A stretch of DNA of 46,769 nt, taken from the NCBI GenBank assembly GCA_045652815.1, contig JAZOLH010000029.1, positions 1 through 46,769 on the forward strand. The letters are read 5' to 3'. Shown here one piece after another: positions 33,848-42,912 of this stretch (position 1 is the stretch's first letter; each line of letters starts with the position of its first letter). The DNA is from UMGS755 sp045652815. GTDB lineage: Bacteria; Bacillota; Clostridia; UBA1381; UBA9506. Made by a program: the position numbers and the translations under genes. The notes under the pieces are model-generated. The model did no database searches. It saw nothing but the letters and a program-made list of their open reading frames with translations, and was not told the DNA's origin.

Positions 33848-35074
33848 TTAAAACGGTAATTCCTTACCCTGCTTCTTCCATTCACGGAATTCAGCGGTTG
33901 CGCAGAAGATTACGTCGCCGGAGGAGTTGATAGCAGTTTCTAAGGAATCCTGCACAACACCGATGATAAAGCCAACGCCAACCACCTGCATAGCAACATC
34001 GGCACTAACGCCAAGCAGTGAGCACGCCATAGGAATCAAAAGCAGTGAACCACCAGCAACACCGGATGCGCCACAAGCACCTAAGGTTGCAACAAAGCTT
34101 AACAGAATTGCCAGTAGAATATTAACATGAATACCCTGAGAGAATGCAGCAGCCAGTGCCATAACGGTGATGGTGATTGCCGCACCATCCATGTTGATGG
34201 TAGCACCCAGAGGGATGGAAACGCTGTAATATTCACGGTCTAAGCCCAGTTTTTCGCAAAGGCTCATATTAACGGGGATGTTTGCTGCAGAACTTCTGGT
34301 GAAGAACGCAGTGATACCGGATTCTTTAAAGCATTTGAATACCAAGGGATAGGGGTTTCTCTTTAAAGTAATTGCAACAATTAAAGGATCGATAACAAAT
34401 GCCACAACCAGCATACAGCCAACCAGCAGAGCCAGCAGTTTACCATATTCGGTAAAGATTTCAAGACCGTACTCGCTAACAGAACTGTACACAAGACCCA
34501 TAATACCAAAAGGTGCAAACTGGATAACCCAAGCAACTGTTTTGGAAACACCATTGGAAATATCGGTTAACACTTCTTTAGTTTTCTGGCTGGCACCCAT
34601 ACGGAGAGCTAAGCCTAAGATAACAGCCCAAGTTAAAATACCTACATAGTTACCTTCAATCACGGCTTTAACAGGGTTCATAACCATATTGGTCAGCAAG
34701 GTGCTGAACACTTCGCCGAGACCGGCAGGCGCTGCCTGTTCTGCGGCCTGTGCAAAAGAGGTAATGGTTACAGGGAACAGATAACTGCCGATAACCGCCG
34801 CAACAGCCGCCAAGAAGGTGCTGAGCATGTAAAAGAAAATAACAGTTTTAAAACGGCCGCCGATGCCCTGGCCTGCACTAGCCAGAGAAGCAACAACCAA
34901 AACGAAGACCAGAATCGGTGCAATCGCTTTTAACGCGCCAACAAACACGTTACCTAAAACGGTAACAAAAGCTGCCTGCGGCACCCAGATACCCAAAGAA
35001 ATACCAATCACAAGGCCGATTGCAATACGCAGAATCAGCGGTGCATTTGTGTAAAAACCAAAAACTTTTTTCAT
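33848..35074 (-). CDS. sstT: Serine/threonine:Na+ symporter SstT
   Basis: A 408-residue dicarboxylate/amino acid:cation symporter family protein. Family features: an N-terminal VFGFYTNAPLILRIAIGLVIG, the serine-rich re-entrant stretch FFTRSSAANIPVNMSLCEKLG, and the NMDGAAITI motif of the second hairpin, with LIPMACSLLGVSADVAMQVVG near the end. The pattern is closest to SstT, which imports serine and threonine with Na+. The start ATG at 35074 follows AAAGGAG. Monocistronic, with its own promoter and terminator. Confidence 0.92.
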   Translation of the reverse strand: MKKVFGFYTNAPLILRIAIGLVIGISLGIWVPQAAFVTVLGNVFVGALKAIAPILVFVLVVASLASAGQGIGGRFKTVIFFYMLSTFLAAVAAVIGSYLFPVTITSFAQAAEQAAPAGLGEVFSTLLTNMVMNPVKAVIEGNYVGILTWAVILGLALRMGASQKTKEVLTDISNGVSKTVAWVIQFAPFGIMGLVYSSVSEYGLEIFTEYGKLLALLVGCMLVVAFVIDPLIVAITLKRNPYPLVFKCFKESGITAFFTRSSAANIPVNMSLCEKLGLDREYYSVSIPLGATINMDGAAITITVMALAAAFSQGIHVNILLAILLSFVATLGACGASGVAGGSLLLIPMACSLLGVSADVAMQVVGVGFIIGVVQDSLETAINSSGDVIFCATAEFREWKKQGKELPF

Positions 35075-35105
35075 AATACTCTCCTTTATTTTCATAACTT
35101 TTCCT

Positions 35106-35134
35106 ATTGTACCATAATTTTTGCATAATTACAA
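35106..35134 (-). promoter_or_regulatory. Predicted sigma-A promoter of sstT
   Basis: On the minus strand TTGTAA (35129-35134) and TACAAT (35106-35111) are 17 bp apart, about 32 bp upstream of the start codon. Confidence 0.6.
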
Positions 35135-35148
35135 GTTTTTCTGCAAAG

Positions 35149-35182
35149 AAAAACGACAGATTTTTTACAATCTGTCGTTTTT
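35149..35182 (-). terminator. Terminator of the gal-rha operon
   Basis: A 14-bp perfect stem (AAAAACGACAGATT / AATCTGTCGTTTTT) with a 6-base loop and T-rich flank ends the minus-strand operon just after the short frame at 35192-35245. Confidence 0.85.
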
Positions 35183-35191
35183 TGTTCTCCT

Positions 35192-35245
35192 CTATTCAAA
35201 AAACAGGTAGTTGCCGGGCGCAATCCATTTTGCATTCCAGTTCAT
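35192..35245 (-). CDS. 17-codon open frame after rhaD; possible remnant of a glycosidase gene
   Basis: ATG at 35245 has AAAGGAG placed as in a normal gene and starts 12 bp after the rhaD stop. The peptide MNWNAKWIAPGNYLFFE then meets TAG. The NAKWI-type beginning recalls the N-terminus of alpha-L-rhamnosidase-like glycosidases, which would fit a rhamnose operon, but the match is short. It may be a real small gene, a deletion scar, or chance. Confidence 0.3.
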   Translation of the reverse strand: MNWNAKWIAPGNYLFFE

Positions 35246-35257
35246 TGGCTTTCTCCT

Positions 35258-36076
35258 TTAGTCAAGATTTAGGAAATCTTTGCGATAATCAACTTTAAAC
35301 CAGTTTGCCAGCGAGAGTAATTCTTCGTCGCGAATGGTATTCACCTGCGGCAGATGCGCAGACAGCATATAAAGTTGTGCCGCCTTGTGCACTGTTTGGA
35401 TGAGACCAAAGGCTTCGTCTAAATCTTTGGCCACACCGTAAATACCGTGAATACCCCAGATAACAAGGCGATATTCTTTCATTTTTTCTGCAGTTGCTTC
35501 GCCGATTTCATTGGTGCCGCAGAGCATCCAAGGCAGAACGCCAACACCGTCAGGAAACACAACGATACATTCACTGCAAGTCTGCCAGAGAGCGCGTGTG
35601 AAGGTTTTATCATCAAGTTCAATCACGCGGTTCATTGCCAAAGTATATGTAGGATGAGAGTGAATCACAACGCGGTTTTCGGGGTCAACCTTGAGTCGTT
35701 CAACGTGACTCATCATATGAGCAGGAAATTCGCTGGTGAACTTACCACCATCAGCAAAACCCCATAAAAGTTCGGCTGTTGTGCCATCTTCAGCAATACG
35801 GACGATGCCCAAATTAGTTTCGGGATCATCTGTCACGTTTTTAAAGTATTTGCCTGTTCCCGTAACAATAAAGATCTTGCCACACAGTTCCTTTGCATCA
35901 AAGCCGGTAGGAATTGTACGGATGACTTTTTTGAGATTTAAATACCTGGAAACCTCTTTTTCGTCCAAAAGATAACTGATATTGCCGCCATTTCTCTCAT
36001 CCCAACCGAGACGATACATATTAGCGGTCATTTTCTTCATTTCTTCAACAAAAGGTGCTTTTAAAATATTTTTCAT
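35258..36076 (-). CDS. rhaD: Rhamnulose-1-phosphate aldolase
   Basis: A class II (zinc) aldolase that splits L-rhamnulose-1-phosphate to dihydroxyacetone phosphate and L-lactaldehyde. In 272 residues: RLGWDERNGGNISYLL near residues 22-37, the FIVTGTGKYFKNV segment, the zinc ligands in VIHSHPTYTLAM, and WGIHGIYGVAKDLDEAFGLI with a further His. It overlaps rhaA by 4 bp, so the two are translationally coupled. No rhamnulokinase lies between or beside them. Confidence 0.95.
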   Translation of the reverse strand: MKNILKAPFVEEMKKMTANMYRLGWDERNGGNISYLLDEKEVSRYLNLKKVIRTIPTGFDAKELCGKIFIVTGTGKYFKNVTDDPETNLGIVRIAEDGTTAELLWGFADGGKFTSEFPAHMMSHVERLKVDPENRVVIHSHPTYTLAMNRVIELDDKTFTRALWQTCSECIVVFPDGVGVLPWMLCGTNEIGEATAEKMKEYRLVIWGIHGIYGVAKDLDEAFGLIQTVHKAAQLYMLSAHLPQVNTIRDEELLSLANWFKVDYRKDFLNLD

Positions 36077-37311
36077 ACTCGTTTCACCAACACTTCTTTT
36101 TCATATTTTTCAACTTCGTCGATGTAGTTTTCTTCTACATTTTCACGACGAAGATATTCTGTCCATACATCGTAAAACGGTGCTGTTTTCAGTTTTTCCT
36201 GCAGTGCCATCAGGCGTGTCAGATTACCTTCATCCTGCAATTTTTTCAGTTCTGCGTTAGGCTGTAACAGTGCAAATAAAAGCGCTTTCTGCACGCTTCT
36301 CATTCCTGTTACCCAAGCAGAAATGCGGTTGATGGATGCATCAAAATAGTCTGTTGCAATAAACACACGGTCTAAGGCATCCGAGCGCACGATTTCCTTG
36401 GCCATTTCCTTGGTGTCGTCATCATAAAGCACCACGTGGTCACTATCCCAACGGATAGAACGGGTGATATGCAGAGCAATTTTTTCGTGGAACGGAAGCA
36501 TCGCGGGAATTTTATCGTACACCACTTCTGTAGGATGATAATGGCCATTATCCATCAGCGGTGTAATACCACGACTGGTGACATAGTTTAAGCAGAATTC
36601 TGCTGAGCCAACGGTGTAAGATTCAACACCGATACCAAATACTTTGGATTCTAAGCAAACATACACCTTGGATTTATCGTAAGGAATAGATAAAATTTCA
36701 TCCAAGGACTTTGTCAGTCTTTCACGAGGACCTAAGCGGTCACCGGGAATATCTTTATAACCATCGGGAATCCAGATGTTCATCACGCAAGGCATACCCG
36801 TTTCCTGCGCAAACCACTGGGAAATTTCGATAGAACGTTTACCGTGTTCCACCCAGAATTTACGCACGGTTTCATCGGGAGATGAAAGGGTTAAACCATC
36901 TTTCACCATAGGATGAGAGAAAAATGTGGGGTTAAAATCAACACCCATCCCTCTATCTTTTGCAAAGGAAAGCCATTTTGCAAAATGTTTGGGCGAGATG
37001 GCATCACGGTCTGCTTTGTCACCGTCTAAAATTGCATAGCAAGCGTGAATGTTCAGTTTTTTCTTACCGGGAATCAGACTCATTGCCTTATCCATATCCG
37101 CCATCAGTTCTTCAGGTGTTCTGGCTCTGCCGGGATAGTTACCAGTTGCCTGAATGCCGCCCGACAGACAATCATCATTATCAAAGCCCATAACATCATC
37201 GCCTTGCCAGCAATGCATTGCCACGGGAACTTCTTTTAATTTAGAAAGTGCGCTTTCAACATCAACGCCCCATTTTTGATAGATTTCTTTCGCTTCACAA
37301 AATCTGCTCAT
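36073..37311 (-). CDS. rhaA: L-rhamnose isomerase
   Basis: Converts L-rhamnose to L-rhamnulose. The 412-residue protein has the family start YQKWGVDVESAL, VAMHCWQGDDVMGFDND, LNIHACYAILDGDKADRDAI, and the metal site in MDNGHYHPTE and DSDHVVLYDDDT. Length is typical. Coupled to rhaD by a 4-bp overlap and 29 bp after the SGNH hydrolase gene. Confidence 0.96.
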   Translation of the reverse strand: MSRFCEAKEIYQKWGVDVESALSKLKEVPVAMHCWQGDDVMGFDNDDCLSGGIQATGNYPGRARTPEELMADMDKAMSLIPGKKKLNIHACYAILDGDKADRDAISPKHFAKWLSFAKDRGMGVDFNPTFFSHPMVKDGLTLSSPDETVRKFWVEHGKRSIEISQWFAQETGMPCVMNIWIPDGYKDIPGDRLGPRERLTKSLDEILSIPYDKSKVYVCLESKVFGIGVESYTVGSAEFCLNYVTSRGITPLMDNGHYHPTEVVYDKIPAMLPFHEKIALHITRSIRWDSDHVVLYDDDTKEMAKEIVRSDALDRVFIATDYFDASINRISAWVTGMRSVQKALLFALLQPNAELKKLQDEGNLTRLMALQEKLKTAPFYDVWTEYLRRENVEENYIDEVEKYEKEVLVKRV

Positions 37312-37340
37312 AAGAAAATCTCCTTATCACCTGTGAAAGA

Positions 37341-38402
37341 TTATTTATTAAAAATTGGATCTAAAACCTTCGCCACAGCTTTTGCCATAAAGTAAAAGCC
37401 CAGGTCAGTAGGATGGCAGCCTTCAACGGTGCAGCCAAATGCTTCATCTTCATCGAAAATCTTGCTGCCGTCGATATAATACACGTTCTTGTCACCTGCC
37501 GCAATGGCATTTTCATATGTTTTCAAAATTGCCGCCTGACGTCTGTCGTAGTTAGCAAAAATACGAGGATGAGACACAGCGGACATAATCACAATCGGCA
37601 GGTCGGGGTTTTTCTCACGAATGATTTTAAAGAAAGGTTCGTGGGTTTTCTCTAAGTGCTCAGCAGAGGGTGCATTGTGGTCATAATCATAGACAAACAC
37701 ACTCATCGGCAGATTTGCAATATAGTTTGCAAAACTTTCTTCACCACGAGCAGAACCGGAAAAACCAAGGTTTACAATATCGCAATGATAACGACGAGAA
37801 ATAATACGAGCATAGTCACTACCGGGTCTTGAGGAGCATCCACCCTGGGTAATGGATGAACCGTAAAAGATAATGGGCGCACAATCTCTGTAAGGAGATG
37901 CTTCTTCTACTTTCGCATCCTCATCCAGACCGATATAGAGGTCATACACATCTGCATAGTTGGGAAAGTTGATAGTGATTTCACGCATTTCCTTCGTAGC
38001 AAAAGGCAGAATGCCTTCATAGCCTTCACGAGCATCAAGAGGCGGAATATATGTACCGTAATAATTTTCTTTTCCGTTTTCACGAATATACATATCAAAA
38101 CCGCATCCACCGGAGAACGCGCCATGAGATGCAGGCTCCATTTTGCCCATCTTAGCAACGATAGCAACAGAGGTACTGTCGGTTTTAAAACGCACGCGAC
38201 CACCTGCTGTCATACAATGGAGATAATGCAGGTCCATATTGGCTTCTCTTGCATTTTTGTCAGGCAAGCGTGTAAACATGTCATTCTCACGCATCAGACC
38301 ATATACCTTAAAAGGTGCTTCCAAAACATTATAAAAAGTCAGGTTGTCCTTTTGAATGCAGGCCTCAACCTTAAAATTCACATCAACATCGGATAATTTC
38401 AT
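37341..38402 (-). CDS. SGNH/GDSL hydrolase family protein
   Basis: A 353-residue protein with an N-terminal beta-sandwich region (about residues 1-165) and a C-terminal SGNH esterase domain. Block I is PIIFYGSSITQGG with the catalytic Ser, block II has LGFSGSARGEE, block III YDYDHNAP, and block V GCHPTDLGFY with the catalytic Asp-His pair. No signal peptide, so it may remove acetyl or other ester groups from imported oligosaccharides. Its ATG at 38402 (GGGAGGT upstream) overlaps the galK stop by 4 bp. Confidence 0.9.
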   Translation of the reverse strand: MKLSDVDVNFKVEACIQKDNLTFYNVLEAPFKVYGLMRENDMFTRLPDKNAREANMDLHYLHCMTAGGRVRFKTDSTSVAIVAKMGKMEPASHGAFSGGCGFDMYIRENGKENYYGTYIPPLDAREGYEGILPFATKEMREITINFPNYADVYDLYIGLDEDAKVEEASPYRDCAPIIFYGSSITQGGCSSRPGSDYARIISRRYHCDIVNLGFSGSARGEESFANYIANLPMSVFVYDYDHNAPSAEHLEKTHEPFFKIIREKNPDLPIVIMSAVSHPRIFANYDRRQAAILKTYENAIAAGDKNVYYIDGSKIFDEDEAFGCTVEGCHPTDLGFYFMAKAVAKVLDPIFNK

Positions 38403-39580
38403 CTTAAACCTCCCAGTACTTCTCTGCATCCGTCGCTTGCTTCTGCAATGTAAAAAAATGCATTATGTTTAAATGTTTTTTCATATATGTAACTGATATG
38501 GTTTATCAGTTCATTAACTTTTTCTTCCTGCACAAGTGCAATGGCACAGCCGCCAAAGCCGCCGCCTGTCATTCTTGCACCCAAAACACCATTAACTTTT
38601 TGACATTCGGCCACAATCAAATCAAGTTCGGGACAGCTCACCTCAAAATCATCACGCAGGGAAGCGTGAGATTCATACATTAACCGACCAAACCAAGATA
38701 AATCATCAAGCTTTAGAGCAAGTCTACTGTACTGAACACGCTCACATTCACTCACAACGTGTGTAACTCGTCTGCGAATTATGTCATCTGTCAACACAGA
38801 TTGATATTCTTCCAAATCCACATCATCTACATCTGCAAGCGTATCAACATCCGGCACGACTTTCTTTAAAAGTTCAAAACCCTCTTCACAAGTCGCACGT
38901 CGGTTATTGTATGCCGAATTACCTAAACTGTGTTTCACATTGGTATTGATAATCACGATTTTATGTCCAGCCAGCAAAAGTGGCACATACTGATATTCAA
39001 GGGTATCGCATTGAAGGAAAATTGCATGTCCTGCTTTTCCCATCGCCGAAGCAAACTGGTCCATAATGCCGCATTTAACACCAATGAACTCGTGTTCAGC
39101 TTTTTGGGAAAGTTTCGCAATGGTTACCTTGTCGGCATTAGTGCCGCTAAGCGAAGATAGGGCCAACGCTGTTGCAACTTCCACCGCCGCAGAAGAAGAA
39201 AGACCGCAACCGTGAGGCACTTCGTCGTGATATAAAAGATCACAGCCACAAAGGTCAAACCCTGCGTTTTGCATAATGAGTGCAACGCCAAGGGGATAAT
39301 CGCCCCAAGGGAGTGTTCCCTTTAAGGATTCAATTTCGTCGAGTGTTGTTTCAACAACACCGTCTAAATCCGTGGCTTTTAAGCGGAGGATTCTGTCGTT
39401 TCTTTTTCGTGCTAAAAGCGTTGTTTTCATGGAAAGTGCCACAGGCAAAACAGGGCCACCGCAATAGTCGATATGTTCCCCGATCAAATTGACTCGACCG
39501 GGCGATTCAAAAACACGAATGGTTTCATCACTCTCTCCAAACAAGTGAGCAAAAACCTTTTTTAATTCAAAAATATCCAT
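38399..39580 (-). CDS. galK: Galactokinase
   Basis: Phosphorylates galactose at C1 with ATP, the first committed Leloir step. The 393-residue protein has the galactokinase signature GRVNLIGEHIDYCGG (about residues 28-42), the GHMP ATP loop PHGCGLSSSAAVEVA near residue 130, and GARMTGGGFGGCAIALV near the end. The ATG at 39580 is chosen over an in-frame GTG at 39589 that lacks a spaced ribosome site. It lies 20 bp after galT. Confidence 0.95.
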   Translation of the reverse strand: MDIFELKKVFAHLFGESDETIRVFESPGRVNLIGEHIDYCGGPVLPVALSMKTTLLARKRNDRILRLKATDLDGVVETTLDEIESLKGTLPWGDYPLGVALIMQNAGFDLCGCDLLYHDEVPHGCGLSSSAAVEVATALALSSLSGTNADKVTIAKLSQKAEHEFIGVKCGIMDQFASAMGKAGHAIFLQCDTLEYQYVPLLLAGHKIVIINTNVKHSLGNSAYNNRRATCEEGFELLKKVVPDVDTLADVDDVDLEEYQSVLTDDIIRRRVTHVVSECERVQYSRLALKLDDLSWFGRLMYESHASLRDDFEVSCPELDLIVAECQKVNGVLGARMTGGGFGGCAIALVQEEKVNELINHISYIYEKTFKHNAFFYIAEASDGCREVLGGLR

Positions 39581-39600
39581 ACAGTTCACAACCTATAATA

Positions 39601-41097
39601 TCATAATGAATCTATAAATCTATCAAAGGCCGCCATGCCTTTTTCATCACGTTTGAAAACGCCGGCGTGTTCTAAAACCAAGCAAAAAACTTTGCCCACT
39701 TCTTCACGCAGAATCGCTTCCACGTTTTCTTTGTTGATATCCGGACGATGCGAAAAAATCTCCATCGCCCAAGATGCGTGACCTTTTGTTTTTTCGTCTG
39801 TCGTTAAATCACGACCATCCAAAAGTGCATCAGCAACTGCTGTGAGCTCCTCTGCTAATCTTGCAGGTAATACAGCAAGCCCCATCACCTCAATTAAGCC
39901 GATATTTTCTTTTTTGATGTGATGCAGTTCTGCATGGGGATGATACAAGCCCAGCGGGTGTTCTTTTGTTGTTATGTTATTTCTCAAAACAAGATCAAGA
40001 ACAAAGGCATCACCTTGTTTATAAGCAATGGGTGTAATGGTGTTATGAGGTTCTCCGTCTGTTTCGGCATAAATATAAACCGATTCATCAGAATAGCCGC
40101 GCCACGCCTTTAAAATTTTAGCAGCCAGTTGCATAAGTTTTTCTTTATTTTCCGATTGCAAACGAACCACGGACATGGGCCACTTGACGCGACTGACAGA
40201 AACATCTGAAAAACCGTCAATTTCATAGTATTTTTCGCTATCTGCCTTTTGCATAGCAAAGGTGTGTCTGCCGCCCTGAAAATGCTCGTGGGACAAAATT
40301 GAGCCACCAACAATGGGCAAATCCGCATTGGACCCAACCATATAATGCGGAAAGAGGCAAACAAAGTCAAGCAATTTTGCAAACACTGTATCGTCAATGA
40401 CCATAGGAACGTGTTCTTTATTCAGCACGATACAATGTTCGTTATAATACACATAGGGAGAATACTGCAATCCCCAGTTTTCGCCATGTAAACTTAGATT
40501 GATAATGCGGTGATTCTGTCTTGCAGGATGGTTAATCCGACCGGCATATCCTTCATTTTCTGCACAAAGCAAACATGTAGGATAACCGGAGGCAGGCGCC
40601 AGTTTCGCGGCAGCAATCGCCTTAGGATCTTTTTCCGGTTTAGAGCGGTTGATTGTGATTTCCAGTTCGCCATAAACAGATGGATAATCCCATTTAATGT
40701 CCCGCGCAATCCGATCACGCTTTATGTAGTAAGCATCCTGAGACAGTTTGTAAAAACAATCGGTTGCCTGCTTGGGAGAGGTTTCATACAGTTCCCAAAA
40801 TCTACGACCAAGAGCAGACGGTGCCGGCATTAAAACATCCATAAGTTCTGCCTCAAACTGTTCGCGACGCCAAAAATCAGCACACTCTAAAATACCGTTA
40901 TCTGCGGCATATTGACTGAGTTTTGAAAGAATCTCAGGCAGTTCATCTACGCTTTTACAAGCAGCATTTGTGCATTCATACGTATCAAGTTTTAAAAGAG
41001 AAAGCAGTTTGTTTCGAGCATACATCACATCTTCTGCCTGCAACATATCTGTTTGCAAGCCATAGGAGATGAGCATATCAATTTGTTCAAAAATCAT
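39601..41097 (-). CDS. galT: UDP-glucose--hexose-1-phosphate uridylyltransferase (class II GalT)
   Basis: Exchanges galactose-1-phosphate with UDP-glucose. At 498 residues it is the longer Gram-positive form. The nucleophile region is GGSILSHEHFQGGRHTFAM, with NLSLHGENWGLQYSPYVYYNEH upstream and GLYHPHAELHHIKKENIGLIEVMGLAVLP downstream. It is the first gene of the gal-rha unit. galE and galM are not in the window. The region 41098-41202 upstream should hold the operon promoter; an extended -10 TGATAGAAT there (minus strand, about 41142) is the only candidate seen. Confidence 0.94.
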   Translation of the reverse strand: MIFEQIDMLISYGLQTDMLQAEDVMYARNKLLSLLKLDTYECTNAACKSVDELPEILSKLSQYAADNGILECADFWRREQFEAELMDVLMPAPSALGRRFWELYETSPKQATDCFYKLSQDAYYIKRDRIARDIKWDYPSVYGELEITINRSKPEKDPKAIAAAKLAPASGYPTCLLCAENEGYAGRINHPARQNHRIINLSLHGENWGLQYSPYVYYNEHCIVLNKEHVPMVIDDTVFAKLLDFVCLFPHYMVGSNADLPIVGGSILSHEHFQGGRHTFAMQKADSEKYYEIDGFSDVSVSRVKWPMSVVRLQSENKEKLMQLAAKILKAWRGYSDESVYIYAETDGEPHNTITPIAYKQGDAFVLDLVLRNNITTKEHPLGLYHPHAELHHIKKENIGLIEVMGLAVLPARLAEELTAVADALLDGRDLTTDEKTKGHASWAMEIFSHRPDINKENVEAILREEVGKVFCLVLEHAGVFKRDEKGMAAFDRFIDSL

Positions 41098-41202
41098 AAC
41101 ATTCCCCTGCCATATGCATTATTTTGAAATGGGCATAAACCATTCTATCAATTCGCGACCATTCGTTTCATCATTAAACTCCCTTTTATGTAGATAAACC
41201 GA

Positions 41203-41229
41203 AAGGGATTACCTAAAAGGCAATCCCTT
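41203..41229 (-). terminator. Terminator of the atp operon
   Basis: On the minus strand AAGGGATTGCC pairs with GGTAATCCCTT (one G-U pair) around a 5-base loop, just after the atpC stop codon, followed by a modest T-rich stretch. Confidence 0.65.
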
Positions 41230-41236
41230 ATTTGTT

Positions 41237-41497
41237 TTAATTCCAGGTAAAACTTCCTGATAAAAGCACAACGCCATCTGCGGATACAGTTAAAATACCG
41301 CCATCGGTCTTGCCGATTTTTTCGGTATCTTCATCCAAAGTGACTTTGCACTCACAAGGCACAACAGAGGTTACAAAGGGCGTATGCCCTGCCATAACAG
41401 CAAACTCGCCTTCTGTGCCGCGCAAGATAATACACTCTACTTCGCCTGAAAAGATTGCACCATCAGGGGATGAAATTGTCAGCGGGAATTTTCTCAT
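41237..41497 (-). CDS. atpC: F-type ATP synthase epsilon subunit, beta-domain only
   Basis: The 86 residues cover the N-terminal beta sandwich of subunit epsilon: FPLTISSPDGAIFSGEVECIIL and GTEGEFAVMAGHTPFVTSV, ending at GVVLLSGSFTWN. The usual 130-140 residue protein has a further two-helix domain that inhibits ATP hydrolysis; here it is absent, and no continuation is seen before the terminator. Last gene of the operon, overlapping atpD by 4 bp. Confidence 0.93.
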   Translation of the reverse strand: MRKFPLTISSPDGAIFSGEVECIILRGTEGEFAVMAGHTPFVTSVVPCECKVTLDEDTEKIGKTDGGILTVSADGVVLLSGSFTWN

Positions 41498-42897
41498 GCT
41501 GAAAGCACCTTCTTTCCCTTCTCTACCGCTTCATCAATCGTACCTACGAATAAGAAAGCAGATTCGGGAACATCATCGTGTTTACCTTCAATAATTTCAC
41601 GGAAACCACGAATGGTTTCAGAAAGCGGTACAAAAGTACCGGGAATACCCGTAAATTTCTCGGAAACGTCGAAGGGCTGTGATAAGAAACGCTGAATTTT
41701 TCTGGCGCGCTGTACCAAGAGTTTATCTTCATCAGACAGTTCATCCATACCCATAATGGCGATAATATCCATCAGTTCTTGATAACGCTGAAGAATTCTC
41801 TGCACTTCACGAGCCACATAGTAATGCTCTTCACCTAAAATATCGGGTGACAGAATGCGGCTGGTGGATTCAAGCGGGTCAACCGCCGGATAAATACCCT
41901 GAGAGGCAATGCCACGGGATAAAACGGTGGTTGCATCAAGGTGAGCAAAGGTTGTTGCAGGCGCAGGGACAGTTAAGTCATCGGCAGGCACATAAACTGC
42001 CTGGATGGATGTGATAGAACCCTTTTTGGTAGAGGTAATTCTTTCCTGCAAATCACCCATTTCCGTTGCCAATGTGGGCTGATAACCAACCGCAGAAGGC
42101 ATACGACCAAGCAGTGCAGATACTTCACTACCTGCCTGCGTGAAACGGAAAATGTTATCAATAAAGAGGAGCACATCCTGATTTTCTTCATCACGGAAAT
42201 ATTCCGCCATTGTTAAACCGGACAACGCAACTCTCATTCTTGCGCCTGGGGGTTCGTTCATCTGACCATACACTAAAGTGGTGTTACCGATAACGCCGGA
42301 TTCTTTCATTTCGTTATAAAGGTCGTTACCCTCACGGGTACGTTCCCCAACACCTGCAAACACGGAAAGACCACCGTGCTGTTTTGCGATGTTGTTAATC
42401 AGCTCCATAATTAAAACGGTTTTACCAACGCCCGCACCACCGAACAGACCGAATTTACCACCCTTGGAATAAGGGAAAATCAGGTCGTTAACCTTAATAC
42501 CGGTTTCTAAAATCTCGGTGGATGTGGAAAGTTCTGAAAATGCAGGGGCGGTTCTATGAATGTCCCAACGCTCTGCATCACTTTCAAAAGGCATATTATC
42601 AACAGTTTCACCTAAAACGTTGAAAATTCGACCTAAGGTATCACGACCAACGGGCACGGAGATAGCCGCACCTGTATCAATAACAGGTGTGCCACGTTTT
42701 AAACCGTCGGTTGATGCCATAGCAATACAACGAACAACATTATCGCCGATATGCTGTGCCACTTCAACAGTTAAGGTTTTATCTCGGTTTTCCATTGTTA
42801 AAGCATTATGAATGGCAGGCAAGAAACCTGCTTCAAATGTTACGTCAACAACCGGGCCCATAACCTGAGATACGAAACCCTTTGCTTCCATAGACAT
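41494..42897 (-). CDS. atpD: F-type ATP synthase beta subunit
   Basis: Catalytic subunit of F1. In 467 residues: FVSQVMGPVVDVTFEAGFLP, the Walker A loop GGAGVGKTVLIMELI near residue 155, GERTREGNDLYNEM with the catalytic Glu, LLFIDNIFRFTQAGSEVSALLGR (Walker B) and the DELSD segment of the C-terminal domain. AAAGGAGGT precedes the ATG. Coupled to atpC by an ATGA overlap. Confidence 0.97.
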   Translation of the reverse strand: MSMEAKGFVSQVMGPVVDVTFEAGFLPAIHNALTMENRDKTLTVEVAQHIGDNVVRCIAMASTDGLKRGTPVIDTGAAISVPVGRDTLGRIFNVLGETVDNMPFESDAERWDIHRTAPAFSELSTSTEILETGIKVNDLIFPYSKGGKFGLFGGAGVGKTVLIMELINNIAKQHGGLSVFAGVGERTREGNDLYNEMKESGVIGNTTLVYGQMNEPPGARMRVALSGLTMAEYFRDEENQDVLLFIDNIFRFTQAGSEVSALLGRMPSAVGYQPTLATEMGDLQERITSTKKGSITSIQAVYVPADDLTVPAPATTFAHLDATTVLSRGIASQGIYPAVDPLESTSRILSPDILGEEHYYVAREVQRILQRYQELMDIIAIMGMDELSDEDKLLVQRARKIQRFLSQPFDVSEKFTGIPGTFVPLSETIRGFREIIEGKHDDVPESAFLFVGTIDEAVEKGKKVLSA

Positions 42898-42912
42898 ATT
42901 GCTTTACCTCCT

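Noticed and set aside
41148..41174. Eight-codon frame MMKRMVAN upstream of galT, possible leader peptide.
   Set aside because: It has a ribosome-like site, but no attenuator structure or regulatory codon run follows; too short to support.
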